Assembly (NCBI GenBank): GCA_947179485.1
Contig: OX359245.1
Location: forward strand, 46,611,067 to 46,675,066
Source: Allacma fusca
Lineage: Eukaryota > Arthropoda > Collembola > Symphypleona > Sminthuridae
DNA length: 64,000 nt
Direction of reading: 5' to 3'
In this document: positions 36,500 through 47,931 of the stretch, piece after piece
Numbering within the stretch: the first letter of the stretch is position 1
How the letters are laid out: every line of letters starts with the position of its first letter
Notes under the pieces: model-generated
What the model saw: the letters and a program-made list of their open reading frames with translations, nothing else
Database searches by the model: none
Told to the model about the DNA's origin: nothing
Position numbers and translations under genes: made by a program

Positions 36500-38089
36500 A
36501 CTTTAACCTTCAAGTGAAACTGGAATTTTACACTCACTCCAGAACATGACCCAGCCAGAGCCCTAAACTCAAGTGCAAAACAAAACTCCATCAAGAATCT
36601 AAGCTTATGACTTTTGGCATGGCTCTAGGAATTCTCGTTTGCATTACTGAGAGTGGCCATAAAGATGGGAATAGTCGGAGGAAGGAGCCCACATGGGTCC
36701 GCGTGTTTTGAGAAATCCCTGCTTATTTACTACTACTCCATATGCATCTGATGTACAGTACCCCTTGTAAATATAGATGATAAAAATAGTTGAAAGAGAT
36801 GAAAAGGGGAGAATGCACAAACAAGAGGTTCGGTCTGTACACACACACACACACACACACAAACACAAGTGATCCATCTCCCACAACTCAACCCTACACT
36901 TGCAACTCATATGTCAAATTTTCAATGACTGCACCACTTGTCTCTCCCCATATGTACGTTCATATATTTCCCCATAAGTCCTTTTACCACATACACAAAC
37001 ACATTGTAGCACACAATTCCCATGCAAGAGTCGAAAAGGGAGAAACAACCCGCCCGACCAATTCACAATTCAACGAGCCAGACCCAAATCAACGAGCCAA
37101 TTTAAACTACTGTACACATACAGTGGCCCCTCACCCTAACGGACCCCTCAAAAAATCATTTCCCACAGATCTCAAAAATTACCCCCAATTTCCCATTTAA
37201 CACAATGTTAATTATTACCCATTTTTTCGTTACAGCTACTCAGTCTGTAAAATTTTACGAATTTTAAAAATGCGGTAATAAAACATTTGCACTGTATCCA
37301 AGTTGTTTGTATTCATGCATATGCAGAATCAGTCCAAGAAATTTCTTCCCGCAAACACGAACCTACATTCGTACAGGCTGTGTCACAATATTTCCCTGAA
37401 TAATAAAAAACCAGGAATTTTGCGTCAAAATTGTTTTTTCGAAATTTAAATTTATGACAAAAATTAGATTTTTTAAAAACCTGATTCCCCCAGTTTGTAT
37501 AAAATCCTTTGAGCAATTTGACTGAAAATTAATATTTGAAGGTGGAAAAATTTACGGGCATGAGAGATCAAATTCAAAAGCGGAGGTTCAAAATTTTTGT
37601 GTGAATAGAAAATCGATGCAACTGTTTTTAAGGAAAGTTTGGACAATTTGGGGTTTTAAAATTTTGCAATAAATTTGAAACATTGATGGAAATGTTTTAT
37701 GGGATTTTGTATTCATTTTGTTCGTGGATTTATACCTGCGTTGTTTATACAATTATTTTTAAAAATTTACATGGTATTTCCGCGCTCATCATGACTGCGT
37801 ATACGTGTGCATATGTACATGCGGTTATTTCTATGGAGGAGGCTGGAACTTACGTGTACGTATACATATAAACGCGTGTATGCTATAACTCCTGTATAAT
37901 TAACAGGCTCTAATCAATACTCACATGTCGGGACAACCGCAATTAAACACAAGTAATTATGACTTCCAACTCCCAAACCCCACAAATGTCTCTCCATCTC
38001 AGGGCGAGCGTTCGCATTGGAATTTCTGCATCGAGTCAAAATAACGATTTTACTAAAGAAAAATATGATTCTGTGACAATTGCATGTAG
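36500..38089. other. Unique DNA; (AC)n at 36,840-36,862
   Basis: No gene recognised apart from the candidate exon at 37,925-38,025. Confidence 0.4.
37925..38025 (-). other. Candidate internal coding exon of an unrecognised gene
   Basis: 101 nt at 45% GC between a minus-strand acceptor (TTTTGACTCGATGCAG) and a strong donor (CGACAT|GTGAGT). One frame is open for 33 codons (for example NARPEMERHLWGLGVGS). It ends with one overhanging nt (T), which fits the two-nt start (GC) of the exon-like block at 27,512 on the same strand. No family recognised. Confidence 0.3.
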
Positions 38090-38390
38090 GCCAGTTTGCG
38101 TTTAATTGAAATTGTATTTGGATCATTTTGTTTTTATTTAAAATTTTATTTAGACCATTTTGCTTTTAATTGAAATTATATTTATACCATTTCACCTTTG
38201 CTCAAAATTACATTTGGACCATTTTGCCTTTACTTGAAATTTCATTTAGACCATTTTGTCTTTAATTGAAATTGTATTTGGACCATTTTGGTTTAACCGA
38301 CATTGCATTTATAGAACATTTAGCTTTTAATTGAAATTGTAGTTGGACCATTTTGCTTTTAATCGAAAATGCACCTACACCATATTCGCT
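38090..38390. repeat. 32-bp satellite, third locus (forward)
   Basis: About nine units of TTTAATTGAAATT..ATTTGGACCATTTTGC, the same family and orientation as 10.6-11.3 kb. Confidence 0.9.
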
Positions 38391-41300
38391 CTTCACCAAG
38401 AATCCGCGTTAGCAATTTGAAGCAAGCAATTTAAATCAAACATGTTATTCGGAGCGTACAACCATTTGGCTTCCTCTAGAATTTGCAATGCGTAACTATT
38501 TTCTACCCAATTTTCCTACGAGCTCCAAAGCCATACAACTCCCATATGCATTGCAGGTATAAAAGGTACAAGCCTTAAAATTAAGCGCTCAAATGTCCTA
38601 TACACAAGATTGGCTTAATCAGTCTGATTGCGAAGCATAGGAAAGTGCTTTTAAATTTACCTCCACTTCCCGTCATTTTCCCTCCTTCCACACGCCAACT
38701 CTCCCAATGTTTCAAAAAACAAGTTACCCTTTGAGGTTTTTACTTTCACAGTTTTCGGCAATTTTTCCTGGCTATTCCTGGAAGTAAACCTTGCGTATTT
38801 GGCCGTAATGTTTTGCATAAATTTAGCCCAGTTCCAGAAAATCCAAAAATTTGTGTTTACAAAATGTTTTCTCATGGTAAAATATTTTTCCCTTTGCAAA
38901 ATTTTGGAAAACAAAATTATGCATTAAAATTATAAAAAAAACGTTTAAAGACATTTTTGTTCAACTGGGAAAAATCCAATCTTAAAATTTCGAGGATTAA
39001 AACTTATAATGCTAGTAAAAATTAGAGTTAAAACGCTGGCGTTTGATTGCGGAGAGAATCTAAGATCCATTTTTACGAATTATGTTGAACGCCAGGAACA
39101 GATGCGCAAATACAAAATGTTCCAGTTAATATTCTTGGACCTGTTGACCAATATCTGGTCAATATTTGCTTAAAACTACCAGCTGCATAAAACGAGCCAA
39201 TTTGGCTAATATTTTTGGGATAGCAAATCTAACAGTGTAATAGTAGTCGTAAAATTTTCTTCGTAAAACTTATATCATACATAAATAAACACTACAGTCC
39301 GCATGCTATCTTACGTTGGTAAGTTTGTAAAAGGAAAAGAAATAGTGGAACGGCGTGGAACTTATTCAATTTAATCTGATTTTGTATCAATGTTTTCCGC
39401 AAATATTTTCTTTCCACGCTCATTGCACAAATGGGCTGATAATTGGAAATTTTATCAGTTTTCATCAAATGTAAAAATTATCAAAAAACGTCCCTTATTC
39501 TTAATTGTACTCAAATAAACGCCCCTAAATTTTCCCTTTAAACATACGCGTCTGTTTTAATACCTAAACAACTTGTCAAAAAATTTACTCATAAATTTTC
39601 CTCAATACCTTTTCTTTATTAAAATTCCACCCGAAAGAAAAACGTTACAGAATTACAAACAGCAGGGAAACATCCAAATACAGATATAAAAATGCACCTG
39701 GACAAAAACGCAGTATTTAGGTTAAAAGGTTATCAAAACCAAGCAAAAAAAAATTACCCCAAAAAATATGCAGAGATAAATTCCTTCATAGCCCTTGCAT
39801 TTGCACAAGATGAGAAAATAAAAGAAAAGTTTTCACGGGAAGGGAAACAATCAATAGGAAAAGTTTTCGGCGCATTAATAAATCCTCCCCCAAACTTCAA
39901 ATGCAGCCTGGTGCAAAGGAAATTTTTTGTTGACTATTGTTTTTTCCTACTTTGCCCGTAAAAATCCATAAAATTTCCCCGCAGCTCAGATGCACCACAA
40001 ATAAGGATTTTACTAAAAACTAATGGTTCCTTACTTAAGCGGGTAAGCAATTAAAAGGGATTTTTTCCCCGTAAAATATTTTGCCCGCATTTAACATTCC
40101 TTATGATTATTGCTCAATTCTTTGCAAATAGGATTTTCCATACTGCAGAAGTATAAGGCTCTTAATACCAGAGAAATTTGCAGTAGGAGGAAGTAAAACA
40201 ATAACGGTCGTAAAATTCCTGTTTGTGTTATGAGACACGGGTCTCTGGGAAAATTTTCACGGGGAAACTAGAACATGCATGGAGTGGTTTTGACGGGTCG
40301 TGAATTATTTCTAATATAATTTCTCATAGAGGATTTTCGGTTATAAGAAACCTCTTGTAGGAGTAAAAGTGTTTTTTTTGTATGGGGGAGGATGAGGAAA
40401 TTTTAGGAAGAGTTCACTGTATATATATACAAATTTACTATAAAGGGAAATTTTTTTGTACAGGAGATATCGGGAAACCATGAACCATCAGACATAATTT
40501 CTTCTTTGGATGACATTTAATTTAGGGAAAATCCAGGGATAAAAATCCTAATCGGTTGAGCATGTTCGAAATGCCTTGTGACGGCTCATCAGACCTGTCA
40601 AACATGCATACTTTAGCCTTGTTCATGGCTGCCTGGACTATAGGGGCGCCTATATCCTGAAATTACAAACGTCGGACACATATCAACTTCCCCATGGACT
40701 CCCATTCTTAATTTAATGCCCATACATAAATTATATGGTTTAATGTGCCAGATACGATTATTCCTTTTGGGGAAAATTCTGACCATGCTTATGTACATGT
40801 ATGCATATGTACATATATGCCCGTCCCATATAATGTTCAGTTGAGATGTGGGGACTGCTCGTGACAGGGCGGATAAGATGCCAAAATTACGGGCAATGCC
40901 CTCCGCACCGTCAAAATCCAAAGGTAACGAACAGTATTTGGAACAAAATTTGTACATAAAATTGTGTGCAAATTTTTGTAAAATTCTCAATTCCGAAAAC
41001 ATTTTACGGAACGAAAATAAAATTTTGCAAGAATTTTAAAGGGGCGAATGTGAAGCATGGCGGAAACTTTTACCAAGAAAATAGAAGATTTTTTTGGAAA
41101 TTTTTACGGAAAAAATTGAAAATTTGGGGTTAATTCTTAACAGCGTATTAGAAAAATTTACGCAAATTCCCACGTGACGAATAGAACATTTTTGCAAAAT
41201 GTTTTATGAATGTTTTCTGAAATTTACAAATTTAAGGAGTTTAAAGAGGAAAATAAAAAAATTAGGGGCGCATTTTAACGGAAGTGGTAAAAATATTTGC

Positions 41301-42076
41301 GCAAATTTTAAAGAGACATACAATTTTGCAGGCATTTTCACGAGTCGAATAAAAAACTTTTGATTTTACGGGCGTAAAATTTAAGATTGTGATTACGGAT
41401 AGAGAAAAATCATGCACAGTCATGGGTGCTTCTTAACCCAGTTGAATTCCACGCGTGTTGGGGTCCTTGTCGACTTGAAAGTTGGCGAGTGACTAAATAC
41501 ATGGTATGTTATTGGTAATGGGGAAAGTTTGCGGAGATAGCCACACGCTGCTTGATGTATTTGGGACTTGTACCTTCAAATACATGCCCCATGTACGCTC
41601 CGTACTCCCATGTATTTAAATAGGGCTTGACGACATTAAAATCTATGTTCACTCGGGGACCGCTAGTTAGTAGGGATTTGCATAGGGTCCATAAAATCCC
41701 TAATGATATGCTAACCATGGGAAGGGGTTCCTTCCCTCGAAGTGATATACAGCTAATAAAATATGATGGGCTGGATATGGTTCCTTAATCAAAATCCTTT
41801 CTCTCATCGATCCACAACAATAGTCCTCGTCCCTGTCGTCCTCCACCAATCATACATAATCAAGACCGCTCCGCAAAAAGTCCATTCAATCCTATATTTA
41901 TTCTCCACGGGGTATTGTCCAGAGTGTCCCAAGCCATTTGTTTACCTGCCAAAGAACGTCCCAATCTCATACAACGCACATTTTATACACTCCATCCCTA
42001 AGACGTTCTTTTCTAGGTGGAAATAGGTCCCCTAATTTTACCCAAGACATCAGAAACTAAATCTAAAAAAATGCCG
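38391..42076. other. AT-rich DNA, no gene recognised
   Basis: Several overlapping open frames (for example 39,692-39,961 plus and 40,613-41,002 minus) lack domains. A GC-richer block at 40,841-40,923 is exon-like (see findings). An (AT)n stretch lies at about 40,421. Confidence 0.4.
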
Positions 42077-42116
42077 ATTTTTTTTTTTTTTTTTCGAACC
42101 CAAATTTATATTTATT
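42077..42116 (-). terminator. AATAAA followed by a genomic A tract, downstream of Toll
   Basis: On the minus strand AATAAA (42,116-42,111) is followed about 16 nt later by a run of about 18 A. It lies 1.47 kb beyond the Toll stop and is the first canonical AATAAA I find on that strand after the gene. It may be the Toll polyadenylation site. The templated A run could alternatively be the tail of an old retrotransposed copy. Confidence 0.3.
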
Positions 42117-43433
42117 AGCAAAAATGCATTTTCTTGTCATAATGGTTAAGAATAGGTAGATATTGGTATACAGCCATATATATATATATTCAATAAATAT
42201 TTTGAGATTCATCCTTACGCTTATAGTACAATTTCTTGACGACTCCATTTTTTATATAATGTATAGGAAACGATATAGATGTGCGTAACAAAGTATATGT
42301 GTATGCGGAGTGTAGTGTCAAACAGCGCATACGCCCACATATATGTACAATTTTACGTACGATTATTAACAGATTTTTGGTATACTTGCCGCATTTATAT
42401 ATATATTTTTTACACTGTCCGATAATTAACTATACACCTATAAGTATAGAGAGAGATAGAGGCCTAAAACATACTTTTTACATAACAATGTACATTATAC
42501 ACTGTAGCTCACAATTTTCATTTTGTCCTAAACCTAAAAGTATATAGTTTTTATAAAGATTTTATAAATACTCTAAAATTACCGAAATGCAACTTGAAAC
42601 TTAAATCGTTTTTTATATTAAGTTTTAGCAAACTAGAAATCCAACGGTGTAGAAACTGGGTAGAAAAAGTACTAGAAAAGAGGACGAAATCAGTCTATAA
42701 AATACGGTCTTTCAATAAATATCATATTAGGACATTTCCCCAGAAAAAACAGTCATTTCCTCCTCCGTCGAAACCTATCCCCACAAAACCGGGTTTTCAA
42801 CACACAATTTTACCCAATGGGGGCTCACGAAGGCTCCGCAAAAATTTGATCGTGCCTACACATTATTAATAATAGGAAACCCCTGGACAAAATACTTTAA
42901 AAGAAAACTTTCCAAAGGTAACATACAATTAAGGCTAAATTTCCGTATATAACAACCGGTAAACTGGGTCTTGACGTGTGAAAATGTTTTACAACTTAAC
43001 AAATTTTATGGTCATAAACGAATATCAAATATTGTGTAAAAAACAAAAAAATTCACAATAATTATTACTAACAATATTTTTTTTAACCCGGAAGTTTTTC
43101 CAGAAGTCCTCACAATTGGGGCCATTTAGAGAAAACTTTTCGGAGAATTTTGAACGGAATAAAAAATTAGTACAACCACGTGGAAAAAGTTTTGACTTGA
43201 AGAACACAATAATCCTTGCGTGGGAAACACAATTAAAGGAATCACTCTTTTGTAATAACAATTACATACTGAAGGGTAATAACAAGTACAGAAGGTCACA
43301 GCCACGCTGGCACGCACATTATTTAAAGCCTCAAATATTTTTGGGTAGAGTTGCTTGACTATCGGTGAGAAAATTTGAGTTTTATGAGGGGGTGTTCAAT
43401 TTCGTAAATAAAATTAGGGGTCATTTTTTAAGG
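42117..43433. other. AT-rich sequence downstream of Toll (possible 3' UTR)
   Basis: No frame or domain of note. If the AATAAA at 42,111-42,116 is the Toll polyadenylation signal, this is its 3' UTR. Confidence 0.3.
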
Positions 43434-43580
43434 GTAAATTTTTAGGGGTAATTTTTCAGGGGTAATTTTTTAGGGGTAAATTTTTTAGGGGTAAATTTTT
43501 TAGGGGTAATTTTTTAGGGGTAATTTTTTAGTGGTAATATTTTAGGGGTAATTTTTTAGTGGTAATATTTTAGGGGTAAT
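43434..43580. repeat. 15-bp tandem repeat (unit like TTTTTTAGGGGTAAA) abutting the Toll stop codon
   Basis: About ten copies of a 14-16 bp unit built on AGGGGTAA plus a T run. The last copy ends roughly 10 bp from the Toll TGA, so the array would make up the first 150 nt of the Toll 3' UTR if that is transcribed. Unit length varies by one or two T residues between copies. Confidence 0.9.
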
Positions 43581-43581
43581 T

Positions 43582-46500
43582 TCACACTAAATAAGTCTGA
43601 ACATTTTCAGCTTTGCCCTTATTTTTCCTCTGAGCCGAGAGGCTGCCTGAGGGGTGGGGGTGCCATTGGGGTTGGGGGCGGGGTGAGGGGGAATAAGTGT
43701 AACCATTTGGGAGATGAATATTTTTAAGACTGTTGTTGGGGTTTGGGGTAGTTCCGCCGGGAGAATTTAAATTTGAAGTATTCCCGCCCGTACTAAAAGG
43801 TGGGTAGAGGCCTGCTTGATGCTGATGTTGTTGATGATGCTGAGGACTAGGGGGGTCCAAACTGGAGTAAACGTGCTCACCCTCCACACTCAGGTAACTA
43901 TCCCCAGGAGGAGGGGGGTTTTTATTATTATGAGTGAAATAGTTTTTACTAGCTGGTAAAGGGGATTTAGGCAAATGGACCAAATGGTGACTGTAGTAAC
44001 TCCCGCTCGTACCGGAACCACTCGCATCGGAATTCTGGTCGATGATCGTCGAGTCGGTAGAATTTGATGGGGGACTTTTGGGCATTTGGTATTTTGGGGG
44101 AAGGGCCACAAATGCATTGTACGGCCAAAGTTTGGCCTCATCTGGGGCAACTTGAAACTTGGGCTCAGTGCTGCTCCCTGTGGTAGTGGTAGTGGTAATG
44201 TTTGAATGGTAACTTGAGGGTTCAGGGAGGTAAAATTTAAGCCTATTCCAAAATTCCCGCTCATTCCGCCAACAGAGGATTTTCGAGCGTTTACTGGACT
44301 TTGAGGGTAAAATTGACTGGAATTCGGGGGAGCTGATCTCCATATCTTCGGTATGTATTACAATTAAGGATTTAGGGGGATTTTTCCCAGATACTAGCGC
44401 ACGATTTATAACACTGCAAAGGACACTCCCCTCCCCACTGGACCACTCCTGGAAAAAATTCTTCGACACAATTATCACGAAACTTCGGGCACTCTCCAGC
44501 GCGGACCACATCATCCCTTTTAAATCTCCCGCCTCATTTACCAAGTCTCGATGGTGCAGACAGAGGCGGTAGTTATCATGCGTTTCGAGCTCCTCGGCTA
44601 ATTTATCGTTCACTAGCTCCTCATCTTTTTGACTGTACACTAAATAGGCGTCATAGGCCTTTTCATCCTCGCCAGACGATGCGGGATTCTTCGAACAAAA
44701 TTTTACCCCCCAAAGTTTGAAAATACAAAAGCAGAGGTTTTCACGACAGAGGGCGATGCAGGTGAAGAACCCTATTACTAGCAAAATTGCGAGGATTATA
44801 CTGACCAATGGGATCACCCCTAAATTTACCCCACTTTGGATCATCGCCCAGGAACTGCCGCAAGTGCCGTTGTCGTAGTCTTGAATGTAGGGACCGAGAC
44901 TTCGGGTCCCGTTCCAAGTGCATCGGACATCTTTCATATCCATTACTTTTCGGGAGTTATCCCCGACCCAGGAATGGAACTGTTGCAGAAAGGCGCACTC
45001 GCAGTCCCAAGGATTTCGACTTAGCCCGATTTCCACCAAATACGGGTTTAGACTCAGCTGCCAGACCGTGAACGTGACCAGTAAATTCCCATCTAATCGA
45101 AGTATCTCTAACGCTTTCAACGTCAGGAATGTGCTGTTATTGATGGTCCTGATCCTATTGTTTTGAAGGTACAGTTCCTCAAGTTTCGCCAAATGATCGA
45201 ATTCAAAGCCTTGGAGGGATTTCAGAAGGTTCTCTTCCAAATGCAAAACTTCGAGGGATTGGAGTCCGTTGAAGCTTTTGTTGCTAATCGTTTCGATGCG
45301 GCTCGCATTGAGGTACAGCCCTTTTAAATTTTTCCGCCCGATTAGCGTATGGCTCTTGAGAATCGGGATGTGGTTCCCATCCAAGTACACTTCTGTAGAG
45401 TCCATTGGTAACCTTGAAGGAATCTGCGTCTGCGCACTCCCCGCGCAGTCTACCACGTTCGCCTTCCAAGTGTCACCATAGTAGCAGGTGCAATTTTGGG
45501 GGCAGGTCATGGCGCAGTCGCACGCATCGAAGTCGCAGCAGTGGCAAAGGGTGAAACAGTGGCTCTTGTAAGGGCATAAGAAATCACGGGACTTCATCTC
45601 ACTCATCGGGACATGCGTGCTAGTGCGCGAGTATGCTAGTCTGCACATGACCCCGTCCAGGTCCTTTACTATCGGATGTGACCTCAAGGTGCTCAAATGG
45701 TTAATTCGGGTCAACCACTCCATCTCACAATCACAAAGGAAGGGATTACCACCGATGTAGAATTCAGGGAGGGGCTTGGAATTTGGGAAGGGCGGGAACC
45801 TCAGCGCAGCCAACGGGATGCTCTCCATTTGATTCCCGACCAACTCAACCCTGGTAAGGTTAACGGCCTTGCTCAACGTATCCACGTGAATTTTCTGAAG
45901 ACGATTGTAATTGACCCGGATGACCTCCAAAGTAGGTGGGATTGCTGTTTGGTCCAATGTTGTTATTAAATTGTACGATGCATCGACCACTCTCAAATGG
46001 GATCGAAGCGAATTCCTAGCCCCGCCAATCCCGTCCAATTGATTATGACTCACGTCCAGCCACTCCAGGGTCAAGGGTAAAGTTGAGTATTCAATCCTCT
46101 TAAGGAGGTTCTGGCTCACGTTCAACCATAGCAAATTGGGTAACTGCCCGGACAAACTATTTGGTAAATTCTGGAGTTGGTTTGAGTCGAGCCTCAACAG
46201 TCTTACATCTGGACAGGCCTGGAATGCGCCCGAACTAATTTTGTTAATTCGATTTTGCGCCATGTTGAAAACCTGGAGGCGCGTCATTGGTTCGCACAAC
46301 CCGCGCGGCAAAACTTGAATTTGATTGTCCACCAGCCTTAACCCATAGAGCTGGCCTAGCCCTGTAAAAGAATGGTTGAAAAGGATAGAGATCCGATTCT
46401 CGCCCAGATCTAGCGTGCGCAAGAGTTGAAGTCCGCGCAGCGCCGAGGGGACTGTCGTAAGTTGGTTCCCGACCAATCCCAGGTCCTGGAGGGAGGTACA

Positions 46501-47931
46501 ATTTTTCAAGCTGTCCACATCCATGGTTGTTATCTGATTATAGTCGAGGATCAACTTATGGAGGACATACAGCCCATCGAACATATGCGCACTGATGACG
46601 CGCAGTCGATTCCGCGCCAAATTCAAACTATGAAGGTTCGAGATGGACATGAAAGTGTCCCGATCGATTGTCCCAATCTGATTCATACTTAAGTCTAGGA
46701 CTTGCAAAGTGTACAGTTCCTTGAAGGTTGATGGAGTGAGGGTCTGGATTTGGTTTTTGCTCAGGTTTAAGATCACGAGGCGCACTAAGCCTTTGAACGG
46801 CTCCCCGTCTGTGGCTGTGAGGGAATTCGAAGACACATCCAAAACTTGGAGGTGCTCGAGAGGAAGTAGAGCTTCCGATGAGAGACTCGTTAAGGAATTA
46901 TTATGGAGATCCAGATCACGGAGGAATTTCGAATTGGAAAAAAATTTTGGGGGAAGAGCGACAAGGCGATTGGACGAGAGGTTCAGGGTTCTTAATTGAC
47001 TTAAGCCAATGAGGGCCTCGTCATGTAATTCTTCTAGCCAATTGTGATCCAGATGGAGATCCTGCAAGCGCTTCATCCTCTCCAAGCGCCCTCTCCCGAG
47101 CGACCTTAAAGTATTGTGTGAGATATCGAAGCTTCGGAGTTCCGCCAAACAGGATGAGGCCCCTCCTGTGGTTTTTAAATAATGCGAACTCTTCACGGGC
47201 GGGAGGCCCAAATCCGCCAGCTCGCTCAGAAGGTTATGAGTGAGGTTCAAACTTTGAAGGTTACTCACTTGGCACAAAAGTCCGTCAGGGAGGTTCCACA
47301 TGTGATTGTACCCTAAATTCAAGTGTCTTAACTGGACCACATCCTCGAGTAAATTCGATGCAAGCTCGAGAGATCGACTTGCCCAATCGGAATTCCAAGT
47401 GTTGAGGGACAGTTTCCGAAGATGTCTTAAACCTTGGAAGGTCCCTGGAGGGAGGAATTTTAATTTACATTTCTCAATCACTAGCTCATGTAAATTCTCA
47501 AAAGGGGAGAGTTGCTCCGGGGACAATGAAGACTCGAAGAATAGGACGTCATTGCATCGGAGGATTAGTTTCGAGACAGTGGACCAGTCAATGGTTGTTG
47601 GCACGGAGGCAGTTAAGTTATCCAAATCTAGATCGGAATGGAGAGTCCGGATTTGGCACAGAACTGTCTCTCCCCAGGTGGACGGGGTGTCCAGAGGAAC
47701 CGCTCCCGGGACATTGGCACTTTGAAGAGCGGCCGCTGAGCCCGCCGAGAGCGCAGGGTACTGATTGGCTGAGGGGTGTGGCGGCGCTGATGGCGGCGCG
47801 AGGATTTGAATCGGCGCGCAAGACTCGTCTAAATTTGCGGACACAACCAGCGAGAGCGGACCCAAAGGCGGGGTTGAGACTACCAGAAGGAAGATCAACA
47901 ATTTCAGGCGGGATTTTGGCGGGAATTCCAT
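43582..47931 (-). CDS. Tollo: Toll-family receptor of the long-Toll clade (Toll-6/Tollo type), single exon
   Basis: Single-pass receptor. Arthropod relatives steer cell rearrangement in axis elongation; some members modulate immunity. I start at the ATG at 47,931 (A at -3, G at +4), not at an in-frame TTG three codons upstream; TGA lies in frame at 47,959. This gives 1449 aa. Visible in order: signal peptide (about 1-32, core LLIFLLVV); Pro/Ala/Ser-rich stretch; long leucine-rich repeat block to about 725; cysteine cap CDCEMEW (from 733); cysteine-rich cluster (about 798-825, CHCCDFDACDC); second LRR block; second cap CECAF (about 977); membrane helix (about 1038-1062); TIR domain (about 1090-1237, YDAYLVYS, box 3 FW); 210-residue Pro/Gln/His/Ser tail ending QTYLV. 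The double cysteine-cap ectodomain, GLYVL repeat and atypical RDL box 2 point to Toll-6/Tollo; which of the two is uncertain. No intron, frameshift or stop interrupts it. Confidence 0.96.
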   Translation of the reverse strand: MEFPPKSRLKLLIFLLVVSTPPLGPLSLVVSANLDESCAPIQILAPPSAPPHPSANQYPALSAGSAAALQSANVPGAVPLDTPSTWGETVLCQIRTLHSDLDLDNLTASVPTTIDWSTVSKLILRCNDVLFFESSLSPEQLSPFENLHELVIEKCKLKFLPPGTFQGLRHLRKLSLNTWNSDWASRSLELASNLLEDVVQLRHLNLGYNHMWNLPDGLLCQVSNLQSLNLTHNLLSELADLGLPPVKSSHYLKTTGGASSCLAELRSFDISHNTLRSLGRGRLERMKRLQDLHLDHNWLEELHDEALIGLSQLRTLNLSSNRLVALPPKFFSNSKFLRDLDLHNNSLTSLSSEALLPLEHLQVLDVSSNSLTATDGEPFKGLVRLVILNLSKNQIQTLTPSTFKELYTLQVLDLSMNQIGTIDRDTFMSISNLHSLNLARNRLRVISAHMFDGLYVLHKLILDYNQITTMDVDSLKNCTSLQDLGLVGNQLTTVPSALRGLQLLRTLDLGENRISILFNHSFTGLGQLYGLRLVDNQIQVLPRGLCEPMTRLQVFNMAQNRINKISSGAFQACPDVRLLRLDSNQLQNLPNSLSGQLPNLLWLNVSQNLLKRIEYSTLPLTLEWLDVSHNQLDGIGGARNSLRSHLRVVDASYNLITTLDQTAIPPTLEVIRVNYNRLQKIHVDTLSKAVNLTRVELVGNQMESIPLAALRFPPFPNSKPLPEFYIGGNPFLCDCEMEWLTRINHLSTLRSHPIVKDLDGVMCRLAYSRTSTHVPMSEMKSRDFLCPYKSHCFTLCHCCDFDACDCAMTCPQNCTCYYGDTWKANVVDCAGSAQTQIPSRLPMDSTEVYLDGNHIPILKSHTLIGRKNLKGLYLNASRIETISNKSFNGLQSLEVLHLEENLLKSLQGFEFDHLAKLEELYLQNNRIRTINNSTFLTLKALEILRLDGNLLVTFTVWQLSLNPYLVEIGLSRNPWDCECAFLQQFHSWVGDNSRKVMDMKDVRCTWNGTRSLGPYIQDYDNGTCGSSWAMIQSGVNLGVIPLVSIILAILLVIGFFTCIALCRENLCFCIFKLWGVKFCSKNPASSGEDEKAYDAYLVYSQKDEELVNDKLAEELETHDNYRLCLHHRDLVNEAGDLKGMMWSALESARSFVIIVSKNFFQEWSSGEGSVLCSVINRALVSGKNPPKSLIVIHTEDMEISSPEFQSILPSKSSKRSKILCWRNEREFWNRLKFYLPEPSSYHSNITTTTTTGSSTEPKFQVAPDEAKLWPYNAFVALPPKYQMPKSPPSNSTDSTIIDQNSDASGSGTSGSYYSHHLVHLPKSPLPASKNYFTHNNKNPPPPGDSYLSVEGEHVYSSLDPPSPQHHQQHQHQAGLYPPFSTGGNTSNLNSPGGTTPNPNNSLKNIHLPNGYTYSPSPRPQPQWHPHPSGSLSAQRKNKGKAENVQTYLV

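Noticed and set aside
43434-43580. Telomere-like TTAGGGG repeats
   Set aside because: The unit is 14-16 bp with a long T run and GTAA, not TTAGG or TTAGGG, and the array is only about 150 bp.
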